From Alpinimonas psychrophila (lineage in GTDB: Bacteria > Actinomycetota > Actinomycetes > Actinomycetales > Microbacteriaceae), in assembly GCF_014137865.1 (NCBI RefSeq), contig NZ_JACGWU010000007.1:1-64000 (forward strand): 64,000 nucleotides of DNA. The letters are read 5' to 3'. The notes beneath the pieces are model-generated. The model worked only from the letters and a program-made list of their open reading frames with translations, was not told where the DNA came from and ran no database searches. The translations under genes and the position numbers were made by a program. This document shows positions 47,381 to 58,749 of this stretch, piece by piece. Positions within the stretch are counted from its first letter, which is position 1. Each line of letters opens with the position of its first letter.

Positions 47381-47453
47381 TGACCCCAACGGGATTCGAA
47401 CCCGTGTTAACGCCGTGAAAGGGCGCCGTCCTAGGCCGCTAAACGATGGGGCC
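47381..47453 (-). tRNA. tRNA-Glu(TTC)
   Basis: Minus strand: acceptor GGCCCCA with TGGGGTC, anticodon loop CTTTCAC with anticodon TTC, T-loop GGTTCGAATCC. It is the most upstream of the Glu-Asp-Phe tRNA cluster. CCA not encoded. Confidence 0.96.
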
Positions 47454-47692
47454 GAGAAGTCGACTGAATGTTGACTACCGAGAATCGAGCTTAGAGAAGA
47501 TTTGCCAAATATGCCAATCGGCGGGTCGAGGCTACATTGAGCGCTTTGGGAAAGCCGACGTTCATGATGCGTTAACGCGTGAGACATACTGCGGTTGGAA
47601 GGCGCTCCTAGGTTGAACGAGACCAGTCTCCGGGCTACCAACTGTTCACCTCGCACGGTGGACGGCCTAGGGCTGGTCGCAACGGAGGAAAA

Positions 47693-48823
47693 TTGTTAGC
47701 CAAACGAACTCTGGTAGCGTCCATTGCTGCCACAGCTGCTCTCGCTTTAACCCTGACGGGCTGCACATCCACTCCCGCGACTTCCGCAAGTCAGGTTGAC
47801 GCTTCCACCGCAACAAGCCTGGCTGCATGGGGCGACCTTTCGGCACTCGAAGCTGCAGCTCAAGCCGAGGGGGCTCTCAACGTCATCGCCTTGCCCCGCG
47901 ACTGGGCAAATTATGGCGCCGTACTCGACCTGTTCGCAAAGAAATACCCCACAATCACGATTAACGAGTCTGCTCCCGATGGTTCCAGTGCCGAGGAAAT
48001 CCAAGCTGCAGATAACTTGAAGGGTCAAGACACGGCCCCCGACGTCTTTGATATTGGCCTCGCTGTAGCACTTGCCAGCACCGACCGATTCGCGCCCTAC
48101 AAAGTCGCCACGTGGGCGGATATTCCCGACGCGCTCAAGGAAGCGAATGGCTTGTATGTGGGAGACTACGGAGGCTACATGGCAGTCGGATACGACCCAG
48201 CCGCGGTTCCCGCACCCACATCGCTTGCTGATCTTTTGAAGCCTGCTTACAAGGGGAAAATTTCCATCAACGGCGATCCCACCCAGGCAGGTGCAGCATT
48301 TGCTGCTGTGGGCATGGCAACCGTGCAAAACAAGGGCACTGTTGACAACTTCCAAGCTGGAATCGACTTCTTTACCGAGCTTCAAGCAGCCGGCAACTTT
48401 GTGAAAATTGATCCGACTCCGGCAACAATCGCCTCGGGGGAGACCCCCGTCGTCTTCGATTGGGATTATCTCAATGTTGGCTATGGTAAAAAACTTGCCG
48501 CCGACCGTAAGTGGGAAGTTGTCGTGTTCCCTGGAACAGGATATGCGGGTTATTACAACCAAGCGATAAACGCAGCCGCTCCCCACCCTGCCGCAGCCCG
48601 GCTCTGGCAGGAATTCCTCTACAGCGACGAGGCCCAGAACCTCTGGCTAGCTGGTGGGGCACGCCCGGCGCGTGCGGATGCGATGGCGTCAGCTGGCACT
48701 ATCGATGCGACGTTGTTTGCCGCACTTCCCGCAACGCCGAAGGTAACGGTTGTTCCTTCTGCCAAGCAAAGTGCTGCCGCGGCGACACTCCTTGGTGAGA
48801 AATGGGCAGCCGCTGTCAAGTAG
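47693..48823 (+). CDS. Pot/Fbp-type ABC transporter substrate-binding lipoprotein
   Basis: A 376-residue lipoprotein: signal peptide and lipobox LTGC (Cys about residue 23), then an extracellular solute-binding domain (SLAAWGDLSALEAAAQAEGA, ALPRDWANYGAVLDLFAKKY, TDRFAPYKVATWADIPDALK, VVFDWDYLNVGYG). The family includes binding proteins for polyamines, iron, thiamine and phosphonates; the ligand is not evident. TTG 47693 has a strong GGAGG. A 239-base gap before it, downstream of tRNA-Glu, holds no recognisable riboswitch. First gene of a complete importer operon. Confidence 0.88.
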   Translation: MLAKRTLVASIAATAALALTLTGCTSTPATSASQVDASTATSLAAWGDLSALEAAAQAEGALNVIALPRDWANYGAVLDLFAKKYPTITINESAPDGSSAEEIQAADNLKGQDTAPDVFDIGLAVALASTDRFAPYKVATWADIPDALKEANGLYVGDYGGYMAVGYDPAAVPAPTSLADLLKPAYKGKISINGDPTQAGAAFAAVGMATVQNKGTVDNFQAGIDFFTELQAAGNFVKIDPTPATIASGETPVVFDWDYLNVGYGKKLAADRKWEVVVFPGTGYAGYYNQAINAAAPHPAAARLWQEFLYSDEAQNLWLAGGARPARADAMASAGTIDATLFAALPATPKVTVVPSAKQSAAAATLLGEKWAAAVK

Positions 48824-49676
48824 AAATCCTCGTGGAACGGCAGCAGCCTTAGGGCTGTTGCCGTTCGCGATCTATGTGTTGCTCTTTCTTGCAGTGCCCA
48901 CCCTGATCGCCATTGCCACGGGGTTTTTTGACAAAGCGGGTTCGTTTACGCTCGATACTGTGGCGGCACTGGGCAGTCCAGTGGTCATCAGCACGTTCTT
49001 CAACTCATTCTGGTTGTCTTCTTTGACCGCCGTGCTCGGAGCCGTGCTAGGCGCTTTAGCCTGTTACGCGCTCCTCAGTGCGAGACCCGATGGCTCACTC
49101 CGAATCGCCGTTGATTCCGTGAGCGGGGTCCTGGCGCAATTTGGTGGCGTCATGCTTGCGTTCGCCTTCATCGCAACAATCGGCATCCAAGGAATGGTGA
49201 CGGTCTGGCTGCGCGACACTTTCGGCGTCGACATTTACACGAATGGCGTGTGGCTTTACGAAATGCCAGGCCTCGTTCTCCCCTACATCTACTTCCAAGT
49301 GCCCCTCATGATCATCACATTCATGCCCGCAGTTCAAGCTCTGAAGCCACAGTGGGCGGAGGCTAACGCAACGCTCGGGGGAACCCGGGCGAGTTACTGG
49401 TTTCGCATAGCGTTCCCCGTTTTGGCTCCATCATTTTTCGGGAGCCTCTTACTCCTGTTCGCCAATGCTTTCTCGTCCTACGCCACAGCGGCCGCCCTGA
49501 GCAGTCAAGGATCGGAGATTGTGCCCCTACAGATACGCGCAGCGCTAACGAGTGAAACGCTCTTGGGACGAGAGAATTTGGCCGGTGCCCTTGCGCTGGG
49601 GATGATCGCCGTCATGGTTGTCGTGATGCTCAGTTACTCGGCGCTTCAATCGCGTGCTGCACGGTGGCAGCAATGA
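48795..49676 (+). CDS. ABC transporter permease (PotB/CysT-like)
   Basis: A 293-residue permease with six membrane segments. The start at GTG 48795 lies inside the end of the binding protein gene, a 29-base overlap, without an obvious ribosome binding site, suggesting translational coupling; the hydrophobic LGLLPFAIYVLLFLAVPTL segment follows. The conserved inner-membrane loop is EANATLGGTRASYWFRIAFP. It overlaps the next permease by four bases. Confidence 0.85.
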   Translation: MRNGQPLSSRNPRGTAAALGLLPFAIYVLLFLAVPTLIAIATGFFDKAGSFTLDTVAALGSPVVISTFFNSFWLSSLTAVLGAVLGALACYALLSARPDGSLRIAVDSVSGVLAQFGGVMLAFAFIATIGIQGMVTVWLRDTFGVDIYTNGVWLYEMPGLVLPYIYFQVPLMIITFMPAVQALKPQWAEANATLGGTRASYWFRIAFPVLAPSFFGSLLLLFANAFSSYATAAALSSQGSEIVPLQIRAALTSETLLGRENLAGALALGMIAVMVVVMLSYSALQSRAARWQQ

Positions 49677-50524
49677 GTCCTGTCTTGTCCCGTCGCGGGG
49701 ACGTCGCCCACGCACCCTCGCGCGCCGTCAGCATCATTATTTTGGCCGTCATTGGCGTCCTCTTTGCGATTCCAATCCTGGCAATGGTCGAATTCACGTT
49801 GCGCGCAGGGCTCTCGGGCGGCCACGATTTCTCACGATGGATCGCCCTTTTCCAGGGCGGTTTTACGGGTACCTATCGCACGGTGCTGGTGGCCCTCGGC
49901 AATTCGCTGGGTCTCGCTATGGGCACCGTCGCCATCGTACTGATATTGCTTGTCCCAACGATGCTCCTGCTGCACATCAGATTTCCTCGGCTGCGCCGAG
50001 TGATGGAATTCATTTGCATCCTGCCAATCAGCATTCCGGCGATCGTGCTCGTTGTTGGCCTAGCTCCCGTGTACTCCGTGGTGGCTCGCCTGTTTGGTAG
50101 CGGCGTGTGGACCCTAGCTTTTGCATATGGCATCACAGTTCTTCCCTTCGCGTACCGCGCGATCCAATCCAACATTGATGGCGTTGATGTCCGTACATTG
50201 AGTGAGGCAGCCCGCTCGCTTGGAGCAGGTTGGTGGAGCGTCCTCCTCTTGGTTCTGGTTCCAAACCTGCGGCGAGGTCTCCTCGCGGGTACTTTCATTT
50301 CGGTTGCAGTCGTGCTCGGTGAGTTCACGATCGCTTCTCTTCTGAACCGGATCAACCTCCAGACCGCGCTTCTTGTCGTCAGCAAGGCTGATCCCTATGT
50401 GGCCGTCATTTTGTCATTACTGGCGCTCATTTTTGCGTTCCTCCTCCTGCTTGCCATTGGCCGCCTTGGAGCGGAGCGCAGGGTTCCAGTACGAGAGCGT
50501 TCCCGAGTGAAAGGTAAGTCATGA
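49673..50524 (+). CDS. ABC transporter permease (PotC-like)
   Basis: A 283-residue permease with six membrane segments and the coupling loop SEAARSLGAGWWSVLLLVLV followed by PNLRRGLLAGTF, matching the PotC/FbpB group. ATG 49673 overlaps the previous permease stop, and its own stop overlaps the ATPase start. With the first permease it forms the heterodimeric channel. Confidence 0.9.
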   Translation: MSPVLSRRGDVAHAPSRAVSIIILAVIGVLFAIPILAMVEFTLRAGLSGGHDFSRWIALFQGGFTGTYRTVLVALGNSLGLAMGTVAIVLILLVPTMLLLHIRFPRLRRVMEFICILPISIPAIVLVVGLAPVYSVVARLFGSGVWTLAFAYGITVLPFAYRAIQSNIDGVDVRTLSEAARSLGAGWWSVLLLVLVPNLRRGLLAGTFISVAVVLGEFTIASLLNRINLQTALLVVSKADPYVAVILSLLALIFAFLLLLAIGRLGAERRVPVRERSRVKGKS

Positions 50525-51582
50525 GTCAGACAGAGTCTCCCGTGCGTTCAGGTTCGGTAGTCGAATTCACCGGTGTCATGAAGGAGTTTGCCGGTCACCG
50601 AGCCTTAGCGGGTCTAGATTTGACACTTCATGCAGGCGAACTAGTTGCGTTGCTGGGCCCCAGCGGTTGCGGGAAAACTACTGCCCTCCGTGTTCTGGCC
50701 GGACTCGAATCCACGGATGACGGCACCATTTTGATCAATGGCACGGATATCTCGACACTGCCCACGAGTAAGCGCGATATGGGAATGGTCTTTCAGTCAT
50801 ATTCGCTCTTTCCGCACCTTAGCGCCGGGGAGAACGTCGAATTTGGCCTGCGCATGCGCAAAGTCAATGCTGCCGAGCGGCGGCGGCGGGCACTGGATGC
50901 CCTCCACCTTGTTGGACTTGATGGTCACTATGACCGCTATGCACACCAACTTTCGGGCGGGCAACAGCAGCGTGTCGCCCTTGCAAGGGCGCTCGTCACC
51001 GAACCGCGCGTTCTCCTTCTGGATGAGCCCTTGTCGGCGCTGGATGCCAAAGTCCGAGTGCAGCTCCGAGAAGAGATTCGGCGGATCCAGACTGAACTTG
51101 GGATTACGACCCTTTTTGTGACTCACGATCAAGACGAGGCGCTCGCCATCGCAGACCGAGTGGCGGTCATGCGAGCAGGAGTCATCGAGCAAATTGGAAC
51201 GCCGGAGGAACTCTATGCTCGACCCTCGTCTCCTTTCGTCGCAGATTTTGTCGGCCTGAGTAACCACGTTGCTGGCATCGTGAGAGGGGGGGTCGTGGAA
51301 GTTTATGGAATAGCGCTCCCTCTAGTTGACCCATCCCACCCGGATGGACCGGTGCGCGTCTACCTTCGCCCGGAGGACATTGAACTCGCTTCTGAGGGCA
51401 TCGCGGGCATAGTGATCGCTACGAGTTTCCTCGGGTCCCTTCGCCGCACGAGCGTGCGCCTTGAGGACGACACTGTACTCTTCGTTCAACACAGTGTCCT
51501 ACTTAATCCGCTGCTGGGCGAGCGGGTACACCTTCGCTTGACCGGGGCACCGGTGACGGTCGAAGTCCTTGAGTATGTCTAG
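50521..51582 (+). CDS. ABC transporter ATP-binding protein (PotA/FbpC-like)
   Basis: A 353-residue ATPase: Walker A ALLGPSGCGKTTALRVLAGL at about residue 46, Q-loop MVFQSYSLFPHLS, signature LSGGQQQRVALARALV, Walker B RVLLLDEPLSALD, switch His in FVTHDQDEALA, and a C-terminal TOBE-type domain (PDGPVRVYLRPEDIEL). Last gene of the binding-protein/permease/permease/ATPase operon. No terminator was found; the M23 gene follows after 101 bases. Confidence 0.94.
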   Translation: MSQTESPVRSGSVVEFTGVMKEFAGHRALAGLDLTLHAGELVALLGPSGCGKTTALRVLAGLESTDDGTILINGTDISTLPTSKRDMGMVFQSYSLFPHLSAGENVEFGLRMRKVNAAERRRRALDALHLVGLDGHYDRYAHQLSGGQQQRVALARALVTEPRVLLLDEPLSALDAKVRVQLREEIRRIQTELGITTLFVTHDQDEALAIADRVAVMRAGVIEQIGTPEELYARPSSPFVADFVGLSNHVAGIVRGGVVEVYGIALPLVDPSHPDGPVRVYLRPEDIELASEGIAGIVIATSFLGSLRRTSVRLEDDTVLFVQHSVLLNPLLGERVHLRLTGAPVTVEVLEYV

Positions 51583-51683
51583 CTCATCGACATCCGGGAG
51601 TTACGCCTTGCCTTCGCCCTGTTTTGCAACTTCGCTTGTTATGGTGAAGGGGTCCGTGCCTCGAGACCCCTAGGAGAATGCGC

Positions 51684-52982
51684 ATGAGCAGAACTACCGG
51701 AGCGCGTTTTGCGTCCGCTCTGTCCTTGCGAAAGACCCGTATTCAGTGGGGTGTAGCCGCATTTTCCGTGTTTGCCTTGGCTATGGGGATGTTTGTTTCC
51801 TCCCCGGCCTACGCCGTCGACTACCCCTCGTGGGGTGACGTGCAGAACGCCAAAGCCAACGAATCGGCAAAAAATGCTCAGGTCGCCAATATTCAAAGTT
51901 TGATCGCAAACCTCCAAACCGAGGTGACGGCGGCCCGGGCGCTCGCGGAACAGCGCGGCGGCGAGTTCTTAGATGCTCAGGCGAAATTTGATACTGCTGA
52001 TCAGCGCTCCCAGCAGTTGGAAGCTCAAGCGGCCGCTAGCCAGGCAAAGGCAGATCAAGCCACAACGCAGGCCGGTCGATTGGCAGCGCAGCTGTATCGC
52101 TCCGGCGGCAGCGACCTCAGCGTGAACTTGTTAATGGAGAAGTCTTCTGCCGGTGCCGATGAACTCCTAGCCAAGCTCGGCAGCATGTCCAAGCTCGTGC
52201 AGCGCTCCAGCGACATTTATGAGACCGCTCTGGCGGCCAAGAACGAAGCACAATCCCTCTCCGATCAGGCCGTCATCGCCACGACGGAACGCGAGAAGCT
52301 TCGCGTGGCGGCACAGGCCGCTATGCAGGCGGCGACGGATGCCAGCGCGGCGGCAGATGCGAAACTTGCCGAAAGTCAGTCCCAATCAATGATTTTGAGC
52401 GCGCAACTGGCGGCGCTCCAAGACACGACCGCCACGACAGTTTCTGGGTATGAAGCCGGTGTTGCCGAACGTGCGCGCTTGGAACTCATTGCTCGCCAGG
52501 AGGCTGCCGCGGCGGCGGCTGCCGAAGCCGCCGCGCGTGGTGTTTCAATTTCGGATGCTGGGTGGACCAACCCTGTTCCGAACGCTTACATCAGCGACAC
52601 CTATGGCCCGCGCACGAACTTCTACATCCCGGGGGTTGGGTGGACCGGTAGTTTTCACAATGCGACTGACCTCGCCGCCGGCTGCGGTTCTCCTGTCTAT
52701 GCAGCGTCAAGCGGCACTGTGACCTATGCGGGCGGCGCGAGCGGCTACGGAAACCTTCTCGTGATCAACCACGGCGGGGGAGTATCCTCGGCCTATGGTC
52801 ACCTTCAGACGGGCGGTTTTGCTGTGAGCACGGGCCAGTGGGTGACCGTGGGTCAACTTGTTGCTCGCGTCGGCGCCACCGGGCTTGCCACCGGTTGCCA
52901 CACGCACTTCGAGATTCGCATCGGCGGCGGAACGACCGATCCTCAGCCCTTCATGTCTGACCGCGGAGTCTGGTTAGGTTAG
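51684..52982 (+). CDS. Secreted M23 family peptidase with coiled coil
   Basis: A 432-residue exported peptidoglycan hydrolase: signal peptide ending AYAVD (cleavage about residue 48), a long Ala/Gln-rich coiled coil (about 55-290), then an M23 domain with HNATDLAAGCGSPVYAASSG and the catalytic GCHTHFEIRIGG. Related proteins cleave peptide crosslinks during growth and division. ATG 51684 fits the AGGAGA ribosome binding site better than 51678. A hairpin GGGGTC/GACCCC lies upstream in the leader. Confidence 0.92.
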   Translation: MSRTTGARFASALSLRKTRIQWGVAAFSVFALAMGMFVSSPAYAVDYPSWGDVQNAKANESAKNAQVANIQSLIANLQTEVTAARALAEQRGGEFLDAQAKFDTADQRSQQLEAQAAASQAKADQATTQAGRLAAQLYRSGGSDLSVNLLMEKSSAGADELLAKLGSMSKLVQRSSDIYETALAAKNEAQSLSDQAVIATTEREKLRVAAQAAMQAATDASAAADAKLAESQSQSMILSAQLAALQDTTATTVSGYEAGVAERARLELIARQEAAAAAAAEAAARGVSISDAGWTNPVPNAYISDTYGPRTNFYIPGVGWTGSFHNATDLAAGCGSPVYAASSGTVTYAGGASGYGNLLVINHGGGVSSAYGHLQTGGFAVSTGQWVTVGQLVARVGATGLATGCHTHFEIRIGGGTTDPQPFMSDRGVWLG

Positions 52983-52995
52983 TTTTTTTCGAAGA

Positions 52996-53039
52996 AACAG
53001 TACAGGCGCCCACTCGAATGAGTGGGCGCCTGTACTGTT
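52996..53039. terminator. 20-bp stem hairpin between M23 gene and ppa
   Basis: ACAGTACAGGCGCCCACTC (52997-53015), loop GAAT, exact reverse complement (53020-53038); one further A-T pair closes it. It lies between two converging genes and can end both transcripts, though T runs are weak on both sides. Confidence 0.85.
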
Positions 53040-53073
53040 GTGGCGCCAGTTAAAAAAGCACGCCGGCACGGCT

Positions 53074-53574
53074 CTAATGTTCGGCGTGGCCTTCAGCCTT
53101 TAGGCGAGCGAAGCCATCGATGATGATCTGCTCGGCTTCTGCGGCGTTGCCCCAGCCCTCGATCTTCACGAACTTCTCGGGCTCGAGGTCCTTGTACCGG
53201 GCGAAGAAGTGCTCGATCTCTTTACGGGCCTGCTCGGGAACATCCGAAATGTCCTGAATGTGCGCCCAACGAGGGTCTTTGTGAGGAACCACGACGACCT
53301 TGGCATCGGAACCGGCCTCATCGCTCATGTTCAGCACGCCCACGGCGCGAACCTTGACGCCAACGCCCGGGAAGACAGGGTATTCCAAGAGGACCAAAGC
53401 GTCAACGGGGTCACCGTCGAGGCCCAGGGTGTTCTCGAAGTAGCCGTAATCGGTGGGGTAGGCGAACGACGTAAACAGCACGCGGTCCAGATAAACGCGA
53501 CCGGTGAGGTGGTCAACTTCGTACTTGTTGCGACTTCCCTTGGGGATTTCAACAACGACGTCATATGCGGCCAC
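53074..53574 (-). CDS. ppa: Inorganic pyrophosphatase
   Basis: A 166-residue family I enzyme hydrolysing pyrophosphate. Metal and substrate motifs: [48 protein letters not shown], and [20 protein letters not shown]. Length is typical. Divergent from tilS with 51 bases between the starts. Confidence 0.96.
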   Translation of the reverse strand: MAAYDVVVEIPKGSRNKYEVDHLTGRVYLDRVLFTSFAYPTDYGYFENTLGLDGDPVDALVLLEYPVFPGVGVKVRAVGVLNMSDEAGSDAKVVVVPHKDPRWAHIQDISDVPEQARKEIEHFFARYKDLEPEKFVKIEGWGNAAEAEQIIIDGFARLKAEGHAEH

Positions 53575-53625
53575 GGGCAGACTCCTTCAAACTCTGTAGG
53601 CGGTGTACTGGAATAACGTTACTGG

Positions 53626-54693
53626 ATGAGCACAATTCGTCCCCGCCTCACCCCTGCCATGGCCGACGTTCGACGGGCCGTGCGCGAGATGCTGGCCGAT
53701 ATTTTTCCGGATGCCCGCGAGAGCTCTGAAGAGTCTGCACATTCTCTGCCTGCCGCTCAAGATTTCGCCCCTGTGGGTGCCCCCCTCCTCCTGGTTGCCC
53801 TCAGCGGCGGGGCGGATTCTCTTGCCTTGGCGTCCGCCCTCGCCTTTGAGGCTCCCCGGGCCGGCCTGCGAGCGGGCGCCGTCATCGTTAACCACAACCT
53901 GCAAGCTGGGTCTGCTGCCGTTGCCGATCGGGCCGCTGAGCAGGCCCACTCGCTGGGCCTTGACCCCGTGCTCATCCGCACCGTGGAAGTTTTGCCAGCC
54001 TCGGGGCCCGAGGCCGACGCTCGTTCCGCACGTTACGCAGCGCTAGCAGCGGCTCGCGACGATTCGGGAGCAGCCGCGGTGCTGCTCGGGCACACGCTAG
54101 ACGATCAAGCTGAGACGGTTCTGCTCGGCCTCACCCGCGGTGCAGGCCCCACGAGCCTTGCCGGTATGAGCCCCGTTTCGGGTTTTTACCTCCGGCCGCT
54201 CTTGGGCATCCGAAGAAGCGCGACCGAGTCGGCCTGCGCCGATCAAGGCCTCGAACCCTGGAACGACCCTCACAATGTCGATCCGACGTACACGCGGGTG
54301 CGCATCCGTCACACCGTCATGCCGGTCCTCGAAAAAGAACTCGGTCCCGGAATCGCGGAGGCCCTCGTCCGCACTGCTGAGCACCTGCGGGAGGACGCGG
54401 CCACCCTCGACTCACTCGCCAACGACTTGATGCAGGGGCTCATCATGCCCGGGGCCGGGCCGGAGGTTGCCCTCGACGCTAATGCTCTAGCCGACGCCCC
54501 GCGGGCCATTTACACGCGCGTCATCCGTGCCGTCGCGCTCGCGGCATTTGGGGTGAGCCTCACGAGCGCCCACACCGCGGCAATCTCCTTGTTGGTGACG
54601 AACTGGCACGGCCAAGGCGCGGCCCATGTCCCGGGCATTAGAGTTGAGAGACAGGGTTTCCGCCTTGTTTTTGTACCAACGGAAAGCGAATAA
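53626..54693 (+). CDS. tilS: tRNA(Ile)-lysidine synthase
   Basis: A 355-residue TilS that makes lysidine at the tRNA-Ile wobble position. N-terminal ATP pyrophosphatase: LSGGADSLALASALAFEAPR at about residue 59, GHTLDDQAETVLLGLTRGAG, PLLGIRRSATESACADQGLE and the DPHNVDPTYTRVRIRHTVMP motif; the C-terminal part is short as in Actinobacteria. It is seven bases from hpt, in the classical tilS-hpt-ftsH order. Confidence 0.95.
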   Translation: MSTIRPRLTPAMADVRRAVREMLADIFPDARESSEESAHSLPAAQDFAPVGAPLLLVALSGGADSLALASALAFEAPRAGLRAGAVIVNHNLQAGSAAVADRAAEQAHSLGLDPVLIRTVEVLPASGPEADARSARYAALAAARDDSGAAAVLLGHTLDDQAETVLLGLTRGAGPTSLAGMSPVSGFYLRPLLGIRRSATESACADQGLEPWNDPHNVDPTYTRVRIRHTVMPVLEKELGPGIAEALVRTAEHLREDAATLDSLANDLMQGLIMPGAGPEVALDANALADAPRAIYTRVIRAVALAAFGVSLTSAHTAAISLLVTNWHGQGAAHVPGIRVERQGFRLVFVPTESE

Positions 54694-54700
54694 GGCCCCC

Positions 54701-55270
54701 ATGGAACTGAGCGACGTACAAGCGGACATCACCAAAGTTCTCTATACCGAGCAGGAGTTGCAGGAGCGTCTCGCCGTGCTCGCTCGCCGGATTGAGACCG
54801 ACTATGAGGGCAAAGAACTTCTGCTCGTCGCCGTTCTCAAAGGAGCCGTCATGGTTCTCAGTGATCTCGCCCGCGAGCTCAAATTTCACGCCCACATGGA
54901 CTTCATGGCGGTCAGTTCCTATGGTGCCAGTACGCAATCTTCCGGTGTCGTGCGCATCGTGAAAGACCTTGACGCCGACATTGCCGGGCGCCACGTGCTC
55001 ATCGTCGAGGACATCATCGATTCCGGCCTGACCCTGAACTGGCTGATCGGTAACCTGCAGTCGCGCGGGCCGGCCTCCATCGAAGTGTGTGCCATGTTGC
55101 GCAAACCGGATGCCGTCAAAGAGCCCGTAGACGTGAAATACCTTGGTTTCGACATCCCGAATGAATTCGTCGTCGGTTATGGACTGGACTTCGCCGAGGA
55201 CTACCGCAACATTCGCGGCGTCGCGGTTTTGGCACCCCACGTCTACGGCGGCGAAGACCCCCACGCTTAA
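54701..55270 (+). CDS. hpt: Hypoxanthine phosphoribosyltransferase
   Basis: A 189-residue purine salvage enzyme: KELLLVAVLKGAVMVLSDLA, the PRPP-binding VLIVEDIIDSGLTLNWLIG, and GFDIPNEFVVGYGLDFAEDY. ATG 54701 immediately follows AAGGCC; a longer frame from 54626 overlaps tilS and lacks support. Its neighbour is ftsH, 64 bases away. Confidence 0.95.
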   Translation: MELSDVQADITKVLYTEQELQERLAVLARRIETDYEGKELLLVAVLKGAVMVLSDLARELKFHAHMDFMAVSSYGASTQSSGVVRIVKDLDADIAGRHVLIVEDIIDSGLTLNWLIGNLQSRGPASIEVCAMLRKPDAVKEPVDVKYLGFDIPNEFVVGYGLDFAEDYRNIRGVAVLAPHVYGGEDPHA

Positions 55271-55334
55271 GCAATTCCGCCCTCGGCAAACACTCAGCAG
55301 TTTGCTCTTCTCGCACCGATAGATTTAGGTCACC

Positions 55335-57332
<1,998 letters not shown>

Positions 57333-57341
57333 GCTTAACGT

Positions 57342-57911
57342 ATGACTGTCGACAAGGCCCGCATTGAAGCGGCTGTCGTGGAACTCCTTCATGCCATTGG
57401 GGAAGACCCGAAGCGTGCAGGCCTGACAACGACGCCCACCCGCGTGGCTGAGGCCTACGCAGAGTTCTTTGCCGGCATCGGGGCAGACCCTCTGGATCAC
57501 CTTCAGGAAACGCTCGCCGTGTCGGAGCTTTCCGATGCTGTGGTCCTGACAGACATTGCCTTTCGTTCTATTTGCGAACACCACCTTCTCCCGTTCATTG
57601 GGGTCGCCCACGTGGCGTACCTCCCCTTGAACAAAGTCGTCGGCCTCGGCAAACTGCCCCGCGTCGTGGCCACTATCGCAGCGCGCCCCCAGGTGCAGGA
57701 ACGCTTGACCGAACAGATTGCTGATGCCCTCGAAGAGGGCCTTGGTGCTCGGGGAGTCTTGGTCGTATTGGACGCGGCTCATCAATGCGTTGCCGCTCGC
57801 GGGCTCGAACAGCCCAACACGCGCACCATCACGATGGCATCGCGCGGACATCTCTCCGACGTTCATGCCCGGGCCGAATTGATGGCACTCATCGGAGGCC
57901 CCCGTGGCTAA
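57342..57911 (+). CDS. folE: GTP cyclohydrolase I
   Basis: A 189-residue enzyme making dihydroneopterin triphosphate. TPTRVAEAYAEFFAG, the zinc ligands in IAFRSICEHHLLPFIGVAHV, PLNKVVGLGKLPRVV, and HQCVAARGLEQPNTRTITM. The stop overlaps folP by eight bases. First of five folate genes in the block. Confidence 0.96.
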   Translation: MTVDKARIEAAVVELLHAIGEDPKRAGLTTTPTRVAEAYAEFFAGIGADPLDHLQETLAVSELSDAVVLTDIAFRSICEHHLLPFIGVAHVAYLPLNKVVGLGKLPRVVATIAARPQVQERLTEQIADALEEGLGARGVLVVLDAAHQCVAARGLEQPNTRTITMASRGHLSDVHARAELMALIGGPRG

Positions 57912-58749
57912 GCCGGCCCCCCGGCGCACTCTCATCATGGGTGTGCTGAATGTCACGCCCGACTCTTTTAGCGACGGTGGTGAGTATCTTGACACCGAGG
58001 CCGCGATCAAACGCGGGATGCAGTTGGTCGAGGAAGGTGCCGACATCATCGACGTTGGTGGCGAGTCCACTCGCCCAGGGGCCGCCCGGGTCACCCTCGA
58101 ACAGGAGCAACTTCGGGTCATTCCCGTTATCGGCGCCCTCGTGCGGGCGGGAGCCACCGTGAGTGTCGACACCATGAACGCATCGACGGCACTGCAAGCC
58201 GTTGACTTTGGAGCAAAGTACATCAACGATGTGTCGGGAGGAATCGCCGATTTCTTCATGGCACGTGTCGTTCGCGAGTCTGATGCCATGTTTATCGCCA
58301 GTCACTGGCGGGGGCATTCCGTGGAGATGGATGCCCAAGCGCTCTACAAAGATGCGCCGAGTGACATCACGCGAGAGCTGGGTGCGCGCGTCGCGGCACT
58401 TCTCGCCGATGGCGTCCGGCCAGAGCAGCTCGTCGTGGACCCTGGCCTTGGCTTTGCCAAAAATGCCGAGCACAACTGGCAGATGCTGGGGCGTCTCGGT
58501 GACCTTTTGGCGCTGGGGTACCCCCTCCTCGTCGGGGCCTCACGCAAACGTTTCTTGAGCTCGCTCTTACCCGATGACGCCACCATGGAGGACCGTGACG
58601 CTGCAACCGTCGCTGTCAGCGTGCTGGCCGCTCAGGCCGGAGCCTGGGGAGTCCGCGTTCATGCCGTAGCCCGCACGTACGCAGCACTGCGAGTCCTCGA
58701 GTCGTGGGAGCACGGCGCCGCTTTCCGAGCCCAAGGAGCCGGCGCATGA
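57904..58749 (+). CDS. folP: Dihydropteroate synthase
   Basis: A 281-residue TIM barrel joining pterin pyrophosphate and p-aminobenzoate; target of sulfonamides. Motifs: LIMGVLNVTPDSFSDGGEY, ADIIDVGGESTRPGAARVTL, KYINDVSGG and DPGLGFAKNAEHNW, GASRKRFLSSL. GTG 57904 overlaps folE, and the ATGA at the end overlaps folB. Confidence 0.95.
   Translation: MAKPAPRRTLIMGVLNVTPDSFSDGGEYLDTEAAIKRGMQLVEEGADIIDVGGESTRPGAARVTLEQEQLRVIPVIGALVRAGATVSVDTMNASTALQAVDFGAKYINDVSGGIADFFMARVVRESDAMFIASHWRGHSVEMDAQALYKDAPSDITRELGARVAALLADGVRPEQLVVDPGLGFAKNAEHNWQMLGRLGDLLALGYPLLVGASRKRFLSSLLPDDATMEDRDAATVAVSVLAAQAGAWGVRVHAVARTYAALRVLESWEHGAAFRAQGAGA

Noticed and set aside
47454-47692. TPP or other riboswitch before the Pot/Fbp-type operon
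   Set aside because: No CUGAGA or other conserved core was found.
51583-51683. Cyclic di-AMP type riboswitch before the M23 peptidase gene
   Set aside because: Such switches often precede this kind of gene in Actinobacteria, but the leader is under 100 bases and only a short GGGGTC/GACCCC hairpin is visible.
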